Assembly: GCA_017163975.1 (NCBI GenBank)
Contig: JAFFSR010000317.1
Span: 614,001-678,000, forward strand
Direction: 5' to 3'
Source of the DNA: Anastatus disparis
Taxonomy: Eukaryota > Arthropoda > Insecta > Hymenoptera > Eupelmidae
DNA length: 64,000 nt
Shown one piece after another: positions 34,260 through 45,052 of this stretch (position 1 is its first letter; each line of letters begins with the position of its first letter). The notes beneath the pieces are model-generated. The model was given only the letters and a program-made list of their open reading frames with translations. It did not search any database and was not told the DNA's origin. The position numbers and the translations under genes are program-made.

Positions 34260-35530
34260 CTAATAGCTTGACAATTCAGCATTACGTAGATCTAAATAAA
34301 ATTAATTGTATAAGAATATTACACATATATCTAAATATTCATTAACTAAATATATTAATAACAATTCATATTAACTTTTAAGGTTATTTAAGATTTATTA
34401 ACTTTTAATTACATAAAATTATTTACAAAATTAAATTTTTAATATTTTTACTATAAAATTAAGTACTTACTATTTTATGAATTGAATATGAACTGTTTTT
34501 CATCTGCGGCACCTCATAAATCAGCTGCTTTCTCAACACAACACTATTAAGTCTATAATACTTTTTACAAATTCAATAAATTAATTAAACAATTATCAAG
34601 ATAATAGGATAATCAAGAATAACTTTTTGAACGTTTGTTTTCGATGTTGCAAACACGTCTATTCCTTTCGATGTATGACAGACTGATAGGTAATAAAAGA
34701 ATTAACAATTCGGCATGCTTCATAAGATTCGTAAACAAACTGAAATACAGTGATGTATTTCGATTCCACAATCAGCCAACTTTAGAGGATACCAAGCGAA
34801 AATATTATCAAGCATAGCATTAGATTTATATGATTGCAAACAATAAGTTCAGAAATTTACAACTTTTCAAAAATATAGTTTAAAATTGTTAAAATTATAA
34901 AAAAGTTTAAATTAATTGATAATTTATTTAAACAATAAGAATCATTTTTTTCATAATCCTCGACAAAAATGACTATTAATTTACATAGTACATTAAAAAA
35001 GTATTAATATTTTTTTGCAATTTGAACGAAATTTAAAAAAATTATAAAAAATTTAACTTTTGTGTAAAAAATTATTAAGGAAACATTTTTAGAAAATCTT
35101 TATTTTTGTTATCGCGGTAATTTATCTCAAAAATTTAATATTTTAGTACTCAAAGAAAAATGCAAGGGTTGATTTACAAATTTATATAATAATATAATTT
35201 ATATTCAGATTAAATAAAAACTTTATACAAAACTTTATTTTTAAGCTACTAAACTGTAAAATAATTTTTTTTTTCTTGTAACTTTTGATAGATTTCCTAT
35301 CCAAAACTATAAGAAGTATAAATTAATAAAAATGTGTTTTTCACATAACATAAATGTCTTCGAAATTAATCAACTTAGTTCACAAGAAAAATTTAAATAA
35401 ATTTGTTTTTTCAAATAAATACAATAAATTCAAACCTCCCGTTGCAAGTTGCGGTAAAAAATACAATGAAAAAAAGAAATAAGATTAACTTTTAATGTTT
35501 TGGCGTTTGTAAATGATTTGCTTTAATATT
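34260..35530. other. AT-rich stretch without recognisable gene
   Basis: A 60-codon plus-strand frame at 34635-34817 has no recognisable domain. Nothing else seen. Confidence 0.35.
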
Positions 35531-35671
35531 CTTTAAATTTAAAATAGCAAGTGCGAAGCGCGAGCGTTTTCGGTCATACCTTATATGCAAGAAGCAAAGC
35601 TTTTTGCATGCCTTGCATCGCTTCGCGAAGTGCGAGCCACTGTGGTCCAAAGGGCCGCTGTGGCGAGCTAG
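35530..35671 (+). mobile_element. Helitron-like 3' terminus (plus orientation)
   Basis: A GC-rich tail (GCGAAGCGCGAGCG, CATCGCTTCGCGAAGTGCGAG) ends in a hairpin GCC-GCTGT-GGC followed by GAGCTAG and host T. This fits the Helitron pattern (stem-loop, then CTRR, T) better than the other candidates. The 5' end (TC) was not located, so length is unknown. Confidence 0.45.
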
Positions 35672-38383
35672 TTTTATAGTTGTACCTATAGATGCCCGAA
35701 AAGATCACGTATTCAGTAAATTCATATAAACGTTTTATTTTGAAATCCACTCAGGCAAGATTCATTGTTACACCTACAGATTTCTATAAAGTTAAATTAA
35801 TTATTGACATAGTGATGATAGTTAACTTTATTCTGAAAGCAGAGGTTGTACAAGAAAATACGATTTTATCAAATTGATTAGTATTTGAACATACCCATAC
35901 TCATGGTAAAACTATTTTGATGTATTCTTCACTAGTTGGCTTACCAACAAATGCTGTTTAAATAGTTAATTTTTACACTACAAACAAAAGTAAAAGTAAA
36001 AGTACAAACAAGTGCAATTTTATATAAAATAATATAAACATATATATCTATTTCCCGTTATTTGAAGAAAAATAAGATTACTTAAATTTTACACTAGCGG
36101 TTATGCAAAAAAAAAGATATGAATTTAGGTGATTAATTAATTTTTAACATAAACTCATACACTTATAGAAGACCTACCTTGATAGAATATAAGTCAGGTT
36201 GTTAATATGCCTGTTTTACCTTCGAAAGATTGTAAAAATTGTATGGTATGCAAAGAAACACTCATTAACGTAATTGATTGATTAATTTTAAACATAAATT
36301 AATACACCAACAGATTCGAAGTACATATATTCTTACACTAGTAGACATTATATAAAAATAAACAATTTAAATAGCATTTGTCTGTGTATCCGCTAGTGAA
36401 GGATAAGTCGACCCGAGTATGAGAATATCAACTAATGATGAAATTATTTTTTCTTGAACAACCTTTATTTTAAAAAAAAAAATAAACTATCACCTAATTT
36501 TATAAGTTTATGTACTTACATTTAAAATTAATAACCAAAATCATAAATTTAACATGTCTATAATTGAAATGATAAATTGTAGCCACTTTTGAACGTGGAT
36601 GTAATTTTTACAATCGAGTTTTAATATTCATAAACCTCAATCACAATCATTTTCATCACGTTAATAAGCGTAACTGTAAATTAATTTTTTTTTTTCATTA
36701 TGAAATTTCAATCACTTTTCCTTGCATGGATATATCCACAAAAATTTGAATATTATAATTTTTTATATTGAATAATCGAGGTTGAGATTACCCATATGCC
36801 GATAACGATTAAAAAACGCTACATGTCGATATTTGATATCGATGAGCATTAATATCTGCTATTTAAAATTTTTTATATTAATAAATTGGAAAATTTGTAA
36901 TAATTGGTAAAAATAATTGAAATAAACTACAAATTACTGGAAAAAAATGAAAATATCTATAAATAACTGTTATTACACGGTTAGAAAGATAGTAGACCGT
37001 ATGCGTCTGTTGAAAACGGTCTACAGACAAAAATATCTGTTATTTTAACAGACAAAATGTCCGTGAAGGATTTAATATACAAGTCAAATCGATATGTTGA
37101 TTTAATAGACATTCCGTAATAAAGAAAAAAGGTAACACGTCGAATTTCTCCAGAAGCCCCTTTGCTTATATACTATTTACATAAAATTTTCATTTTTATG
37201 AAATGTTAAATATCTTAAATGCAAAAGTTTTTTAAAATCTGTTAAAAATTTAATAGTTGAATTATAAATTTATTTGTAAGTTTGTATCTTTAAGTCCTAG
37301 CTTTGCACTAAAACTAAAGCTAATGAAAGTCTAGTAGTGAAAAGCTCTACAAATTTAAGAGGAATCGCTCTCACTATTAAATGTGTTAATGTGTTTGTAA
37401 ATAAAAAGTATGGAATCATAATCTTAACTGATTTGCTGCAGTAGATAAGAGCTGAGTACTGATAGACTAAAAATAAGGAGAATAGATACCTGATTTATTT
37501 TTCAAGTATTTAAATTTGAACTTTTTTGGCACTTGATTTATAAAAAATATATTTTTATAACAATAATAATAATAGTCACGCTTATAGATTTTGCAATTAT
37601 AGTAAGTGCAAAATATAATAAGAAGATAAGCATGTAAGGATAATGTTAGTTCAAAGTGTTGATCTAAAGAAGTGCCTCGAGAACCACGTATCCGTGATGT
37701 GAGGACTCCCGGCTGAAGGTAATATCCTTGAGTCTATATATTGTATCCGTATTTATGTTGCTTTCTTTTGCATTGGTTTTTAAACACTGAATAAGATTTT
37801 GTGACACCCATTACGAATTTATTTCTTATTTAATTCTGCAAGACAAAAGTGTATTCAATCGCTCTCTTTCGGAGTTTGAGCTTTTAGAGGTCAAATCTAT
37901 GATTTAGAGAGGTAACTATATGATTCAGACTTTTTTATTTAAACACTGATATTTTTAAACCCCATCCTAGAATATATATTAAAGAAAAAACGTAAAATTT
38001 TTTATCTTGGCCGAAATATTGGATTAAACACTAATTTTCATCTAATCTAAAACTTTATATTTACTTAATAAGTGGTAATGTCATTAAAAAATTAAATTAG
38101 TAGTGTTTAATATTTCTTTTTCATTGATTAAACAAGAAAAAATCGAAAAAAGTCGCAAAAATGATAAAACTCAAAATTTTTTTCTCAAAAATTCATCTTT
38201 TTATCAAACTATAACTATTGGAGTATTGCGAATTGATGCAGAGTCCTTATATCCTCTATATTTTTACTAATTAAACATTTTTTGATACTTTATTTTTTCA
38301 TGCTTAAAGCATCTTTTAAATTTTATCTCTTTCAATTTATTATTTTTCTGTCGTGTTCTGAATTCGAAAAAATCGATGCAAAA
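35672..38383. other. AT-rich stretch without recognisable gene
   Basis: A local inverted repeat at about 36980-37065 (GTAGACCGT with ACGGTCTAC; TCTGTTATTTTAACAGA) may be a small MITE. Otherwise nothing recognised. Confidence 0.35.
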
Positions 38384-38426
38384 TTGAACGATCGAGTGAA
38401 CTTACCTGTAAGTGAAACTCGATCCA

Positions 38427-38604
38427 AATTGTACGAGCTGCCTCGTCCGAATAGATCAAACACGTAGTAACGCTAATCACCATGCGTTTCGTCACAGGAT
38501 TTTTCAAAGTTGTTAAAAAAGAAAGGAGTTCTTGTCTTCGCCCAAGAGGGCGCTACTTTATTCATCTATCACGCTCTTAATGACTTACTCGTCGCGTTGA
38601 GTCT
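38427..38604 (-). repeat. 3' inverted terminal repeat of the DIRS element
   Basis: About 178 bp (GCTGCCTCGTCC onwards; ATCAAACACGTAGTAACGCT; inner end CGCGTTGAGTCT), the inverted match of 43384-43555. The segment outside it (38384-38426) is the unique left end represented in the internal complementary region. Confidence 0.9.
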
Positions 38605-38680
38605 CATTACTTTTAAAGCTCAGTAAATTGCACGAAAAACCAATAGGGTTTGGGTATTGATTAAATTATAAGGGGGGGTT

Positions 38681-38796
38681 TTGATCTATTCGGACGAGGC
38701 AGCTCGTACAATTTGGATCGAGTTTCACTTACAGGTAAGTTCACTCGATCGTTCAATTGTACTTCGCTGCCTCGTCCTCTAGATCAAACACGTAGA
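38681..38796 (-). repeat. Internal complementary region (ICR) of the DIRS element
   Basis: Part one (38681-38756) is the inverted copy of the left end 38384-38460 (GACGAGGCAGCTCGTACAAT and on). Part two (38753-38796) is the inverted copy of the right end 43519-43559 (TTGTACTTCGCTGCCTCGTC). The two join at GTTCAATTGTAC, the sequence expected if both element ends are ligated in a circle. This is the diagnostic template used by DIRS elements to complete their ends. Confidence 0.92.
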
Positions 38797-39039
38797 TATT
38801 TAAAGCTTCTGCAATTTACTTACAATTATTTTTCCCGTTTTGTGAAAGGATTGAATAGGTAAACGCAAACTTGATAAATTCCTATGAATTATTATTTATT
38901 CATTTTTTAATTTGAAACATAAAAAAGAAAAGTGTTTATGAAACATCTTGTTTTAATAAATTTGTCATTTGTATATATATTTTATTTTATTTTTTTTTTT
39001 TATTTTTTTTTTTTTATTTGAATAAGAGAATGAATAAAC

Positions 39040-40015
39040 TTAATTTTTAAATATGGATTTTGCGAATTTTTCTGATTCCACCACGGGCCTGTTGTAAAAC
39101 CGAGCAAATGTCGAAGAATTTCTTGACCAACCAGCAGTTTTCAGAATAGTCTCAATATCTATGCCTTTTCTGGCTGCCGCTGAAGTTGAGGCATGTCTTG
39201 TACTGTGGGCAGAGAAAATCTCTGTGTTTATGCCGCTTTCTTTCAATGTTTCCTTGATCCACCTACTGATGGACTGAGAAGTTGCAGCACGGTGCGGCTT
39301 TTTGTATGTTAGTAGTAATTTTTCTTCATTTTCTTGTCTAAGATTTTTTGTTCTGGTAAAATATTCATTTAATGTTTTGGCCGGGCATATGTTTTCTCGG
39401 TCAGTGACATAAGGGATTTCCAAAATGGTTTCTTCATTGGTGTGTTTGCTGTGTTTCAATTTATCCGTTATTATAATTTTAATAGTGGTGTCTTCTGCTA
39501 TATTAATGTTTGGTAGCTTAATCAATGATAGTGTTTGTACACGATGTGCAGTGCATAACGCTAGAAGGGTTGTAAGCTTCTTCGTCAGTTTTTCCAATGA
39601 TAAATTTTCCAAAGGAAACCATGTAGCGAGCAAGTCTAACACTTTGTCTGGATTCCAAATTGACGAGTATTTTGACGGTTTGGGCTTCATGTTGGATACA
39701 CCTTTGAAGTATCGGCTTATTTCTGTATCTTTCCCTAACTTGTTGGACATTATTAAAGAAAGGGCTGCCCTGTAAATGTTTAGCGTGCTATAAGAATTTG
39801 TATTGTTTAGATTTTTGTTGAAAAATTCTATGATGTTGGCCGTGTCAACCTCGTAAAGTGGCAGCTCCTTTTCTTGACAGTAAAACCACCATTCTCTGAG
39901 CGGTTTCTCATATTGCTTTGGGTGATTGATTGCATCATCACCTCCACTGCTTCCTTTGAGAATCCCTTCCTAGTGTAGGCTTGCTCGATAATCTCGCTGC
40001 TACCAGGGAAATGTG
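39040..40015 (-). pseudogene. Tyrosine recombinase of the DIRS element (one frameshift)
   Basis: Integrates the circular DNA form. The catalytic domain is intact: Arg in CTAHRVQTLSLI, His/Arg in SAHSTRHASTSAA, Tyr in STFARFYNRP; stop at 39040. Coding begins well before the first ATG (39750), with NLNNTNSYSTLNIYRAALSL and QYEKPLREWWFYCQEKE upstream. Still further upstream the family's N-terminus (IIEQAYTRKGFSKEAVEVMM) lies in another frame, overlapping the end of the RT gene as in known DIRS elements. A single-base shift near 39,915 therefore separates the two. This could be a mutation, a sequencing error or a programmed shift; mutation is simplest. Confidence 0.85.
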
Positions 40016-41880
40016 TGCTGCTAATGGGTGCGTCATTCCAGAAACAGAAGTAAGCAGTGTAGAGCTTGGTTTGAACTGTATTGGTTCAGATGTAATTAGG
40101 GAGTTAAAGAGGGGAAACCACGGTTGGGCTGGCCAATATGGTACAACTACTATCCCTTCAGCTTCGGCATCGATAATTTTCTTAAGAACCCTTAGAATTA
40201 GCACGAAAGGTGGGAATGCGTAAAAAAATAAATTTTTCCATGGGAGCGTAAATGCGTCAACTGTAACTGACTCTTGATCTTTATGCCAGGAAACATATTT
40301 TTTGCATTTCGCATTAACTTGTGAAGCGAATAAATCGATATACGGAGTCCCTAATTTTTTCTTGATTTCTTCAAAACCCCAGTTGGCTAATTCCCATTCA
40401 GTTTCCGGGAGGAGAATGCGAGATTCCTCGTCCGCGTATTTGTTCTCTTTGGTATTTATGTATGAAGCAAATAGATTAATTTTTCTTGCTTCACTCCATT
40501 GCCATATCTCTCGAGCAAGATTGTTGAGGTTAGGATATTGTATTCCTCCCATTTTATTGACGTATGCTATTGCGGTTGTATTATCTATACGCAAGAGGAT
40601 TTCGCAGTTGTTTTCGTTGGAGGCGAAACATTTTAGTCCATTTATAGCGGCTCTTAGTTCGAGAGCGTTTATGTGCTCTTTTTGAGATTTTTGTTTCCAC
40701 CAGCCATGGGCCTTCTCTCCTCGACAGTACGCTCCCCAGCCTGTTAAGGATGCGTCGGAAAATATCTCCAATTTGTATTTGTTTCTTTTAATGCGTCTTT
40801 CGGTTATTGGGATATTTTTTAACCACCACATTAGGTCCTCTTTAGCTAAATCGGAAATTTGCATGTTTTTCCCATAGTCTCCGTGATTTGTATCGAGTGC
40901 CAAGTATTTGTCACGCTCCAGTCTTTTAATGTATAGCCATCCATATTCGACACCTGGACATGCTGCAACAAGCACGCCAATGACTTGTGCCACGCGCCTA
41001 ATGCTTGAAAATTTCTTTTCTAGTAATTCTGATACGATTGCTTTTATATAGTTTCGTTTTTTGTCAGTCAAGCAGATGCGAAAGTTTTTGCTGTCTAGAA
41101 TAAATCCAAGGTATTTACATTCTTTTAATGGGTTTGTGTTACTTTTTTCTTTATTTATTATGAAACCTAATGACTCTAGGAGCGTAATCGTTGATGTTAC
41201 GTTGTTTTTGCAATCTTCTCTAGTCTCTGCAATTAACAGAAGATCGTCAAGATAAATGACTGAAACGAAGCCTTTGGATCTTAGTTCAGTTATAACGGGT
41301 TTTAATAATTTTGTGAATATGTACGGTGCGGTTGAGAGGCCGAAAGGAAGAACATTAAATTCGTAGATTTGTCCCTGATAAATGAAGCGTAAATATTTTT
41401 TATGCGTTTCATAAATAGGGACAAGGAAGTAAGAGTCTTTTAGATCAATATTTGCCATGTAAGAATTTGTTGTTAGTAACTTACAGGCCATTTTTATATC
41501 TTCAAGTTTAAAATGGGGTGCGTCTAAGAATTCATTAAGTTTCTTTAGATTTAAAATAAATCTTTTTTCACCGTTTGACTTTTCGCGTAGGAAGTACGTC
41601 GAAATAAACTGTCTCTTACTGGGCTTGCACGGCGAAATAGCGTCTTTGTTTATTAATTCTTGAATCGCTCTCTCGTAATCGTTGCGATCGCGCGTTGGTA
41701 TATGTTGATCTAAAGGTATAGTACGTTGCACTACTTTTCTTATGAATGGGATTTTATATCCCGTTACAATATTTATAATATAGGGGTCGTTTGTAATTTT
41801 TTCACAGTTTTTGAGAAATAATTTTATTCTTCCGCCTAGTTTACTTACATTTATCTCCTTCTGCTTCCCCTCTGTTGAGT
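39938..41880 (-). CDS. Reverse transcriptase/RNase H of the DIRS element
   Basis: Multi-domain Pol. The frame is open from about 41880, overlapping the gag end (INVSKLGGRIKLFLKNCEK), although the first ATG-like start is 41731. RT: FILNLKKLNEFL, ANIDLKDSYFLVPI (first Asp), LPFGLSTAPYIFTK, VIYLDDLLLIA (YxDD box), KYLGFILD. RNase H: IFSDASLTGWGAY, ALELRAAINGL, LRIDNTTAIAYVN, YADEESR. Then the DIRS-typical region IDLFASQVNAKCKKYVSWHK and VDAFTLPWKNLFFYAFPPF. It ends at TGA 39938. No frameshift or stop. The start is probably made by frameshift or reinitiation from gag. Confidence 0.93.
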
Positions 41881-43311
41881 CCGGGAATACGAGCTCCTCT
41901 GCCCCCTCAGATATCGAGAGCCCATGTTGTGTCTGGGAGGCGCCTGGAAGTTTAAAATAGTCCTTGGTTTTAGTGGCTGCCTGTATGCGCTTCGACTGTT
42001 ACGTGAGAAACTCTTCTTCTCTTCCGTCTTCGTAACATCTTTGCTGGTTTTTTCCACCTCTTTAGCGTTTTTGAGTTGCTCCATAAACTTCTCTCTGTAG
42101 AGATATTTGTCTATTTTACAATCTTCCGTTACCCCTGATACCAAGGGCTTTAGTGTTGGAGTAATGAAGGCTCTCCTTGTCATAGAGATTTCTCTGTGTA
42201 CGTCCGTTAGCAGACGACCTGCATCGCACATATACTCGAAAGTTTCTTTCTGTGTCTCAGCATCCATTTTTTCTTTTTCTAAAGCTTTCGTGAGTGCCTT
42301 GCCTATGGCGCTGAGTGCTGACCCGATCTGGTTTTGTAAAATTTCTTGAAAATGATCTTTGCGAATGGCCGATTTGTTCATGCTCAGTTTTATTTCAGGA
42401 TTAATTGTTGGAGCTTTTAGCGCAAGGCAGTTTTCCGGAAATAGATATTTTTTAATTAGAGTTTCTCTTATTTCTTTTGTGATTCCTTCAGTGCAGATGC
42501 TATTCCAACGTTCTGCGACTTGATCATCAAGAGGAGGGCCAATGTCCTGAGGGGAGGAAACTTCTCCTAGCATATTGACAAGCTGTTGCTTGTCTTGAGA
42601 AGCTGTTTTGTCGTGAGACTTTGTGGATGACCTGCTTGTTAAGCTGTTACTGCGTGAGCTCTCGGAACTGTCGCGCGTATAGCAAGAGCTGCTGTTGTTT
42701 TGGCTCTCGTTTGACACTGAGCGCGGTGAATCTCTGGTGCTGCTCTCGGCACTTGTATATGAACGTTCGCTGTATGTTCGACTACTGGAATAAAAACTTG
42801 AACGACGATCATCGCTGCGACTTCTGCTTGAGCTCGTATAACGTTTCTCTCGTCTGCGGTGTGTCGACCTTTGTGGGTAACGCTCAGCACCGTTTTCGTC
42901 CGAGATTTTTTCAACTTTCGAGTTTTTATGCTTTTCTCGTCTGCGGTGTGTCGACTCTTGTGAGTTCCGCTCAGCACCGTTTCCGTCCGAGATTTTTGCA
43001 TTTTTAACATGCTTTGAACCATCTTTGTGTTCTTTATATTTTTTGGTCTCTTTGTCAGCCTTAAAATGACGTTTGACAGTATGGTGTCTGGATTGACTTC
43101 GATGATCGCGTTTGCGCCTGTGATTTGATTGAGAGCGCCCATGTTTTTGCCGTCGTGACTTTACTTGAGTCCTTTCTTGTCGATATTTTGAAGAGCGTCT
43201 TAGCTTACTTGAGCTGCGCGAACGATGTCGAGATTTCTTTGTTTCCTTATCTCGCTCGTACTCTTTTGATTGTGAGCGGATGCGTTTCTTGTATCGTGAA
43301 TGTGAACTCAT
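41851..43311 (-). CDS. gag: Gag-like protein of the DIRS element
   Basis: 486 codons from ATG 43311 to TAA 41851, intact. Residues 1-100 are very rich in Arg/Ser/Lys, with SR/RS dipeptides like splicing-factor RS domains (SRHRSRSSSKLRRSSKYRQE). Residues about 105-155 contain an internal repeat (KISDGNGAERNSQESTHRRR and KISDENGAERYPQRSTHRRR). Residues 160-230 are Ser-rich. From 240 a globular Gag-like part follows (DDQVAERWNSICTEGITK, ENCLALKAPTINPEI, GSALSAIGKALTKALEKEK). The tail is Arg-rich (RGQRSSYSRTQQRGSRRR). No zinc knuckle. RNA packaging is the expected role; the RS region is unusual. Confidence 0.85.
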   Translation of the reverse strand: MSSHSRYKKRIRSQSKEYERDKETKKSRHRSRSSSKLRRSSKYRQERTQVKSRRQKHGRSQSNHRRKRDHRSQSRHHTVKRHFKADKETKKYKEHKDGSKHVKNAKISDGNGAERNSQESTHRRREKHKNSKVEKISDENGAERYPQRSTHRRREKRYTSSSRSRSDDRRSSFYSSSRTYSERSYTSAESSTRDSPRSVSNESQNNSSSCYTRDSSESSRSNSLTSRSSTKSHDKTASQDKQQLVNMLGEVSSPQDIGPPLDDQVAERWNSICTEGITKEIRETLIKKYLFPENCLALKAPTINPEIKLSMNKSAIRKDHFQEILQNQIGSALSAIGKALTKALEKEKMDAETQKETFEYMCDAGRLLTDVHREISMTRRAFITPTLKPLVSGVTEDCKIDKYLYREKFMEQLKNAKEVEKTSKDVTKTEEKKSFSRNSRSAYRQPLKPRTILNFQAPPRHNMGSRYLRGQRSSYSRTQQRGSRRR

Positions 43312-43383
43312 GTTGTCGCTGTGATAACTAACTTTTAGGTTTGCGCTTCTGATGTGAATCGGAACGCACAGGAAAACGTAAAT

Positions 43384-43559
43384 AGACTCAACGCGACGAG
43401 TAAGTCATTAAGAGCGTGATAGATGAATAAAGTAGCGCCCTCTTGGGCGAAGACAAGAACTCCTTTCTTTTTTAACAACTTTGAAAAATCCTGTGACGAA
43501 ACGCATGGTGATTAGCGTTACTACGTGTTTGATCTAGAGGACGAGGCAGCGAAGTACAA
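43384..43559 (-). repeat. 5' inverted terminal repeat of the DIRS element
   Basis: Inverted match of 38427-38604, with the right end GACGAGGCAGCGAAGTACAA. Transcription of the minus strand should start here. Confidence 0.9.
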
Positions 43560-43561
43560 TT

Positions 43562-44376
43562 CGATTTTAGCTGTTTATTTTTCGTGAACGAAATATGACA
43601 TTTTATTACTAGTAAATATTTTTTTTTGCACGCGAGAGAATATGGTATTTGGATCATGAAAAATAGGCATAGAAAATCGAATTTCGGTTACTTTATTGCG
43701 AAAAGTTCTATAAGTTACTTGTGACGAAATAGGTCTCATTCTCCTGTTCGCCTTTTTTATCACAAATGTTTTGTTGCCAATTTATCATTTAGTAATTAAT
43801 CGAGGTACAATTATCCTATATTAATGAATAAATATGCAATTAGGTTGAAGCTGACGTCCTTCGTATCAAGTAATATTATGTTAATCATAGATGCGAAGGT
43901 GTTTTTAAAAATCATCTATCTAACTTCATTGATTAATCGTATACTATTACTGATTTTAGAGAAAATAAAATTATAAAAAAGATAGTCATCGTTAATCATA
44001 AAATAACCAGAATGTGTTTCAAACCCAAACAGTATATATAATCGTTATAAATTCAAAAAGAAGTCTCAAAAAGTGTTCCAGAAATTTTTATTTTCTAACT
44101 TTCAAAAAGAATTCTAAATGAATCATAAGTTTTATAATCAATCTTAAACTATTCTTCTTAACTACATGAAGAAAAATTCCATCTTAAAAATTACCATTTA
44201 TCATAGTAACCGTGGAACATACTTAATTTTGATAAATATTTCTATTTTAAATCGTAAAAATTGTTATTTCAAATAGTGAAAATTCTAAGTTTTCTAAATT
44301 TTTACTATTTTAAAAAATAAAAAGTGCTATTTAAAATAGTAATTTTTATACAAAATAAAGTAGATCACAGGAGTAC
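43562..44376. other. AT-rich stretch without recognisable gene
   Basis: Continues the target sequence of the DIRS insertion. Short ORFs only. Confidence 0.35.
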
Positions 44377-44379
44377 TAA

Positions 44380-45049
44380 CAAGGAGAGTGTCAGGGTATT
44401 GGGACACCAATCCTGCTCAAATTTTGGGAGATGATTTTGGATGTAGAAATAGGAAAAAAACCAAGATACTAGACTCTAACGCTCAATATTTTCCTAGTTA
44501 CAGGCAAATAAAGAAAACAACTATAAAAGTTACTAGATTTTCAAACGCTTGTAGTTCATTAGTATTGGTAGCTAGAAGCTTGAAGCTTCTTTTAAATGAA
44601 AGTTGAGCTCAAATCCTTTCGAAATAGTAGTTGTAAAATCTAAAAATATTATTTTTTACAAAAGTTATAGAGGAATAAAAATTGGACCAGAAATTCGTCT
44701 CCATAACATTAATTTTAATTAATAATAAATAATAACATTTATTCCAATTTTTATTCTTCTATAACTTTGGAAAAAAATAATATTTCAAGATGCTATAGGT
44801 GATATTTCGAAAAGATTTGAGCTCAGCTTTCATTTAAAAGATAGGTTCAAGCTTCTAGCTATTAATGCTAATGAACTATAAGTGTTTGAAAATCTAGTAA
44901 CTTTCATAATGATTTTCTTTATTTGCTTGTAACTAGGGAAATATTGAGCGTTAGAGTCTAGTACCTTGGCTTTTTTCATATTTCTACATACAAAATCGTC
45001 TCCAAAATTTGAGCAAGATCAGCGTCCCAATACCCTGATACTCTCCTTG
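44380..45049. mobile_element. Foldback element C, 670 bp (AGGAGAGT family)
   Basis: Begins CAAGGAGAGTGTCAGGGTAT, ends ATACCCTGATACTCTCCTTG. TAA flanks both ends (44377-44379, 45050-45052) as target duplication. The interior is clearly related to element B (GAGCTCAAATCCTTTCGAAA, AGTTACTAGATTTTCAAACG). The short ORF inside is not coding. Confidence 0.9.
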
Positions 45050-45052
45050 TAA

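Larger units (their letters stand above)
38384..43561 (-). mobile_element. Complete DIRS-type (tyrosine recombinase) retrotransposon
   Basis: 5.2-kb element on the minus strand with three overlapping or abutting genes (gag, RT/RNase H, tyrosine recombinase), inverted terminal repeats and an internal complementary region. Unlike LTR elements it has no integrase; known DIRS elements integrate a circular copy with the recombinase and make no target duplication. The ends here agree: left flank GCAAAA/TTGAACG and right GTACAA/TTCGATT share only AATT. gag and RT are open and the recombinase shows a single frameshift, so the insertion is young. Confidence 0.93.

Noticed and set aside
42107..43331. 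Plus-strand and other-frame ORFs of 68-167 codons across the DIRS gag
   Set aside because: Shadows of the intact minus-strand gag; their Cys/Ser richness mirrors its Arg/Ser codons.
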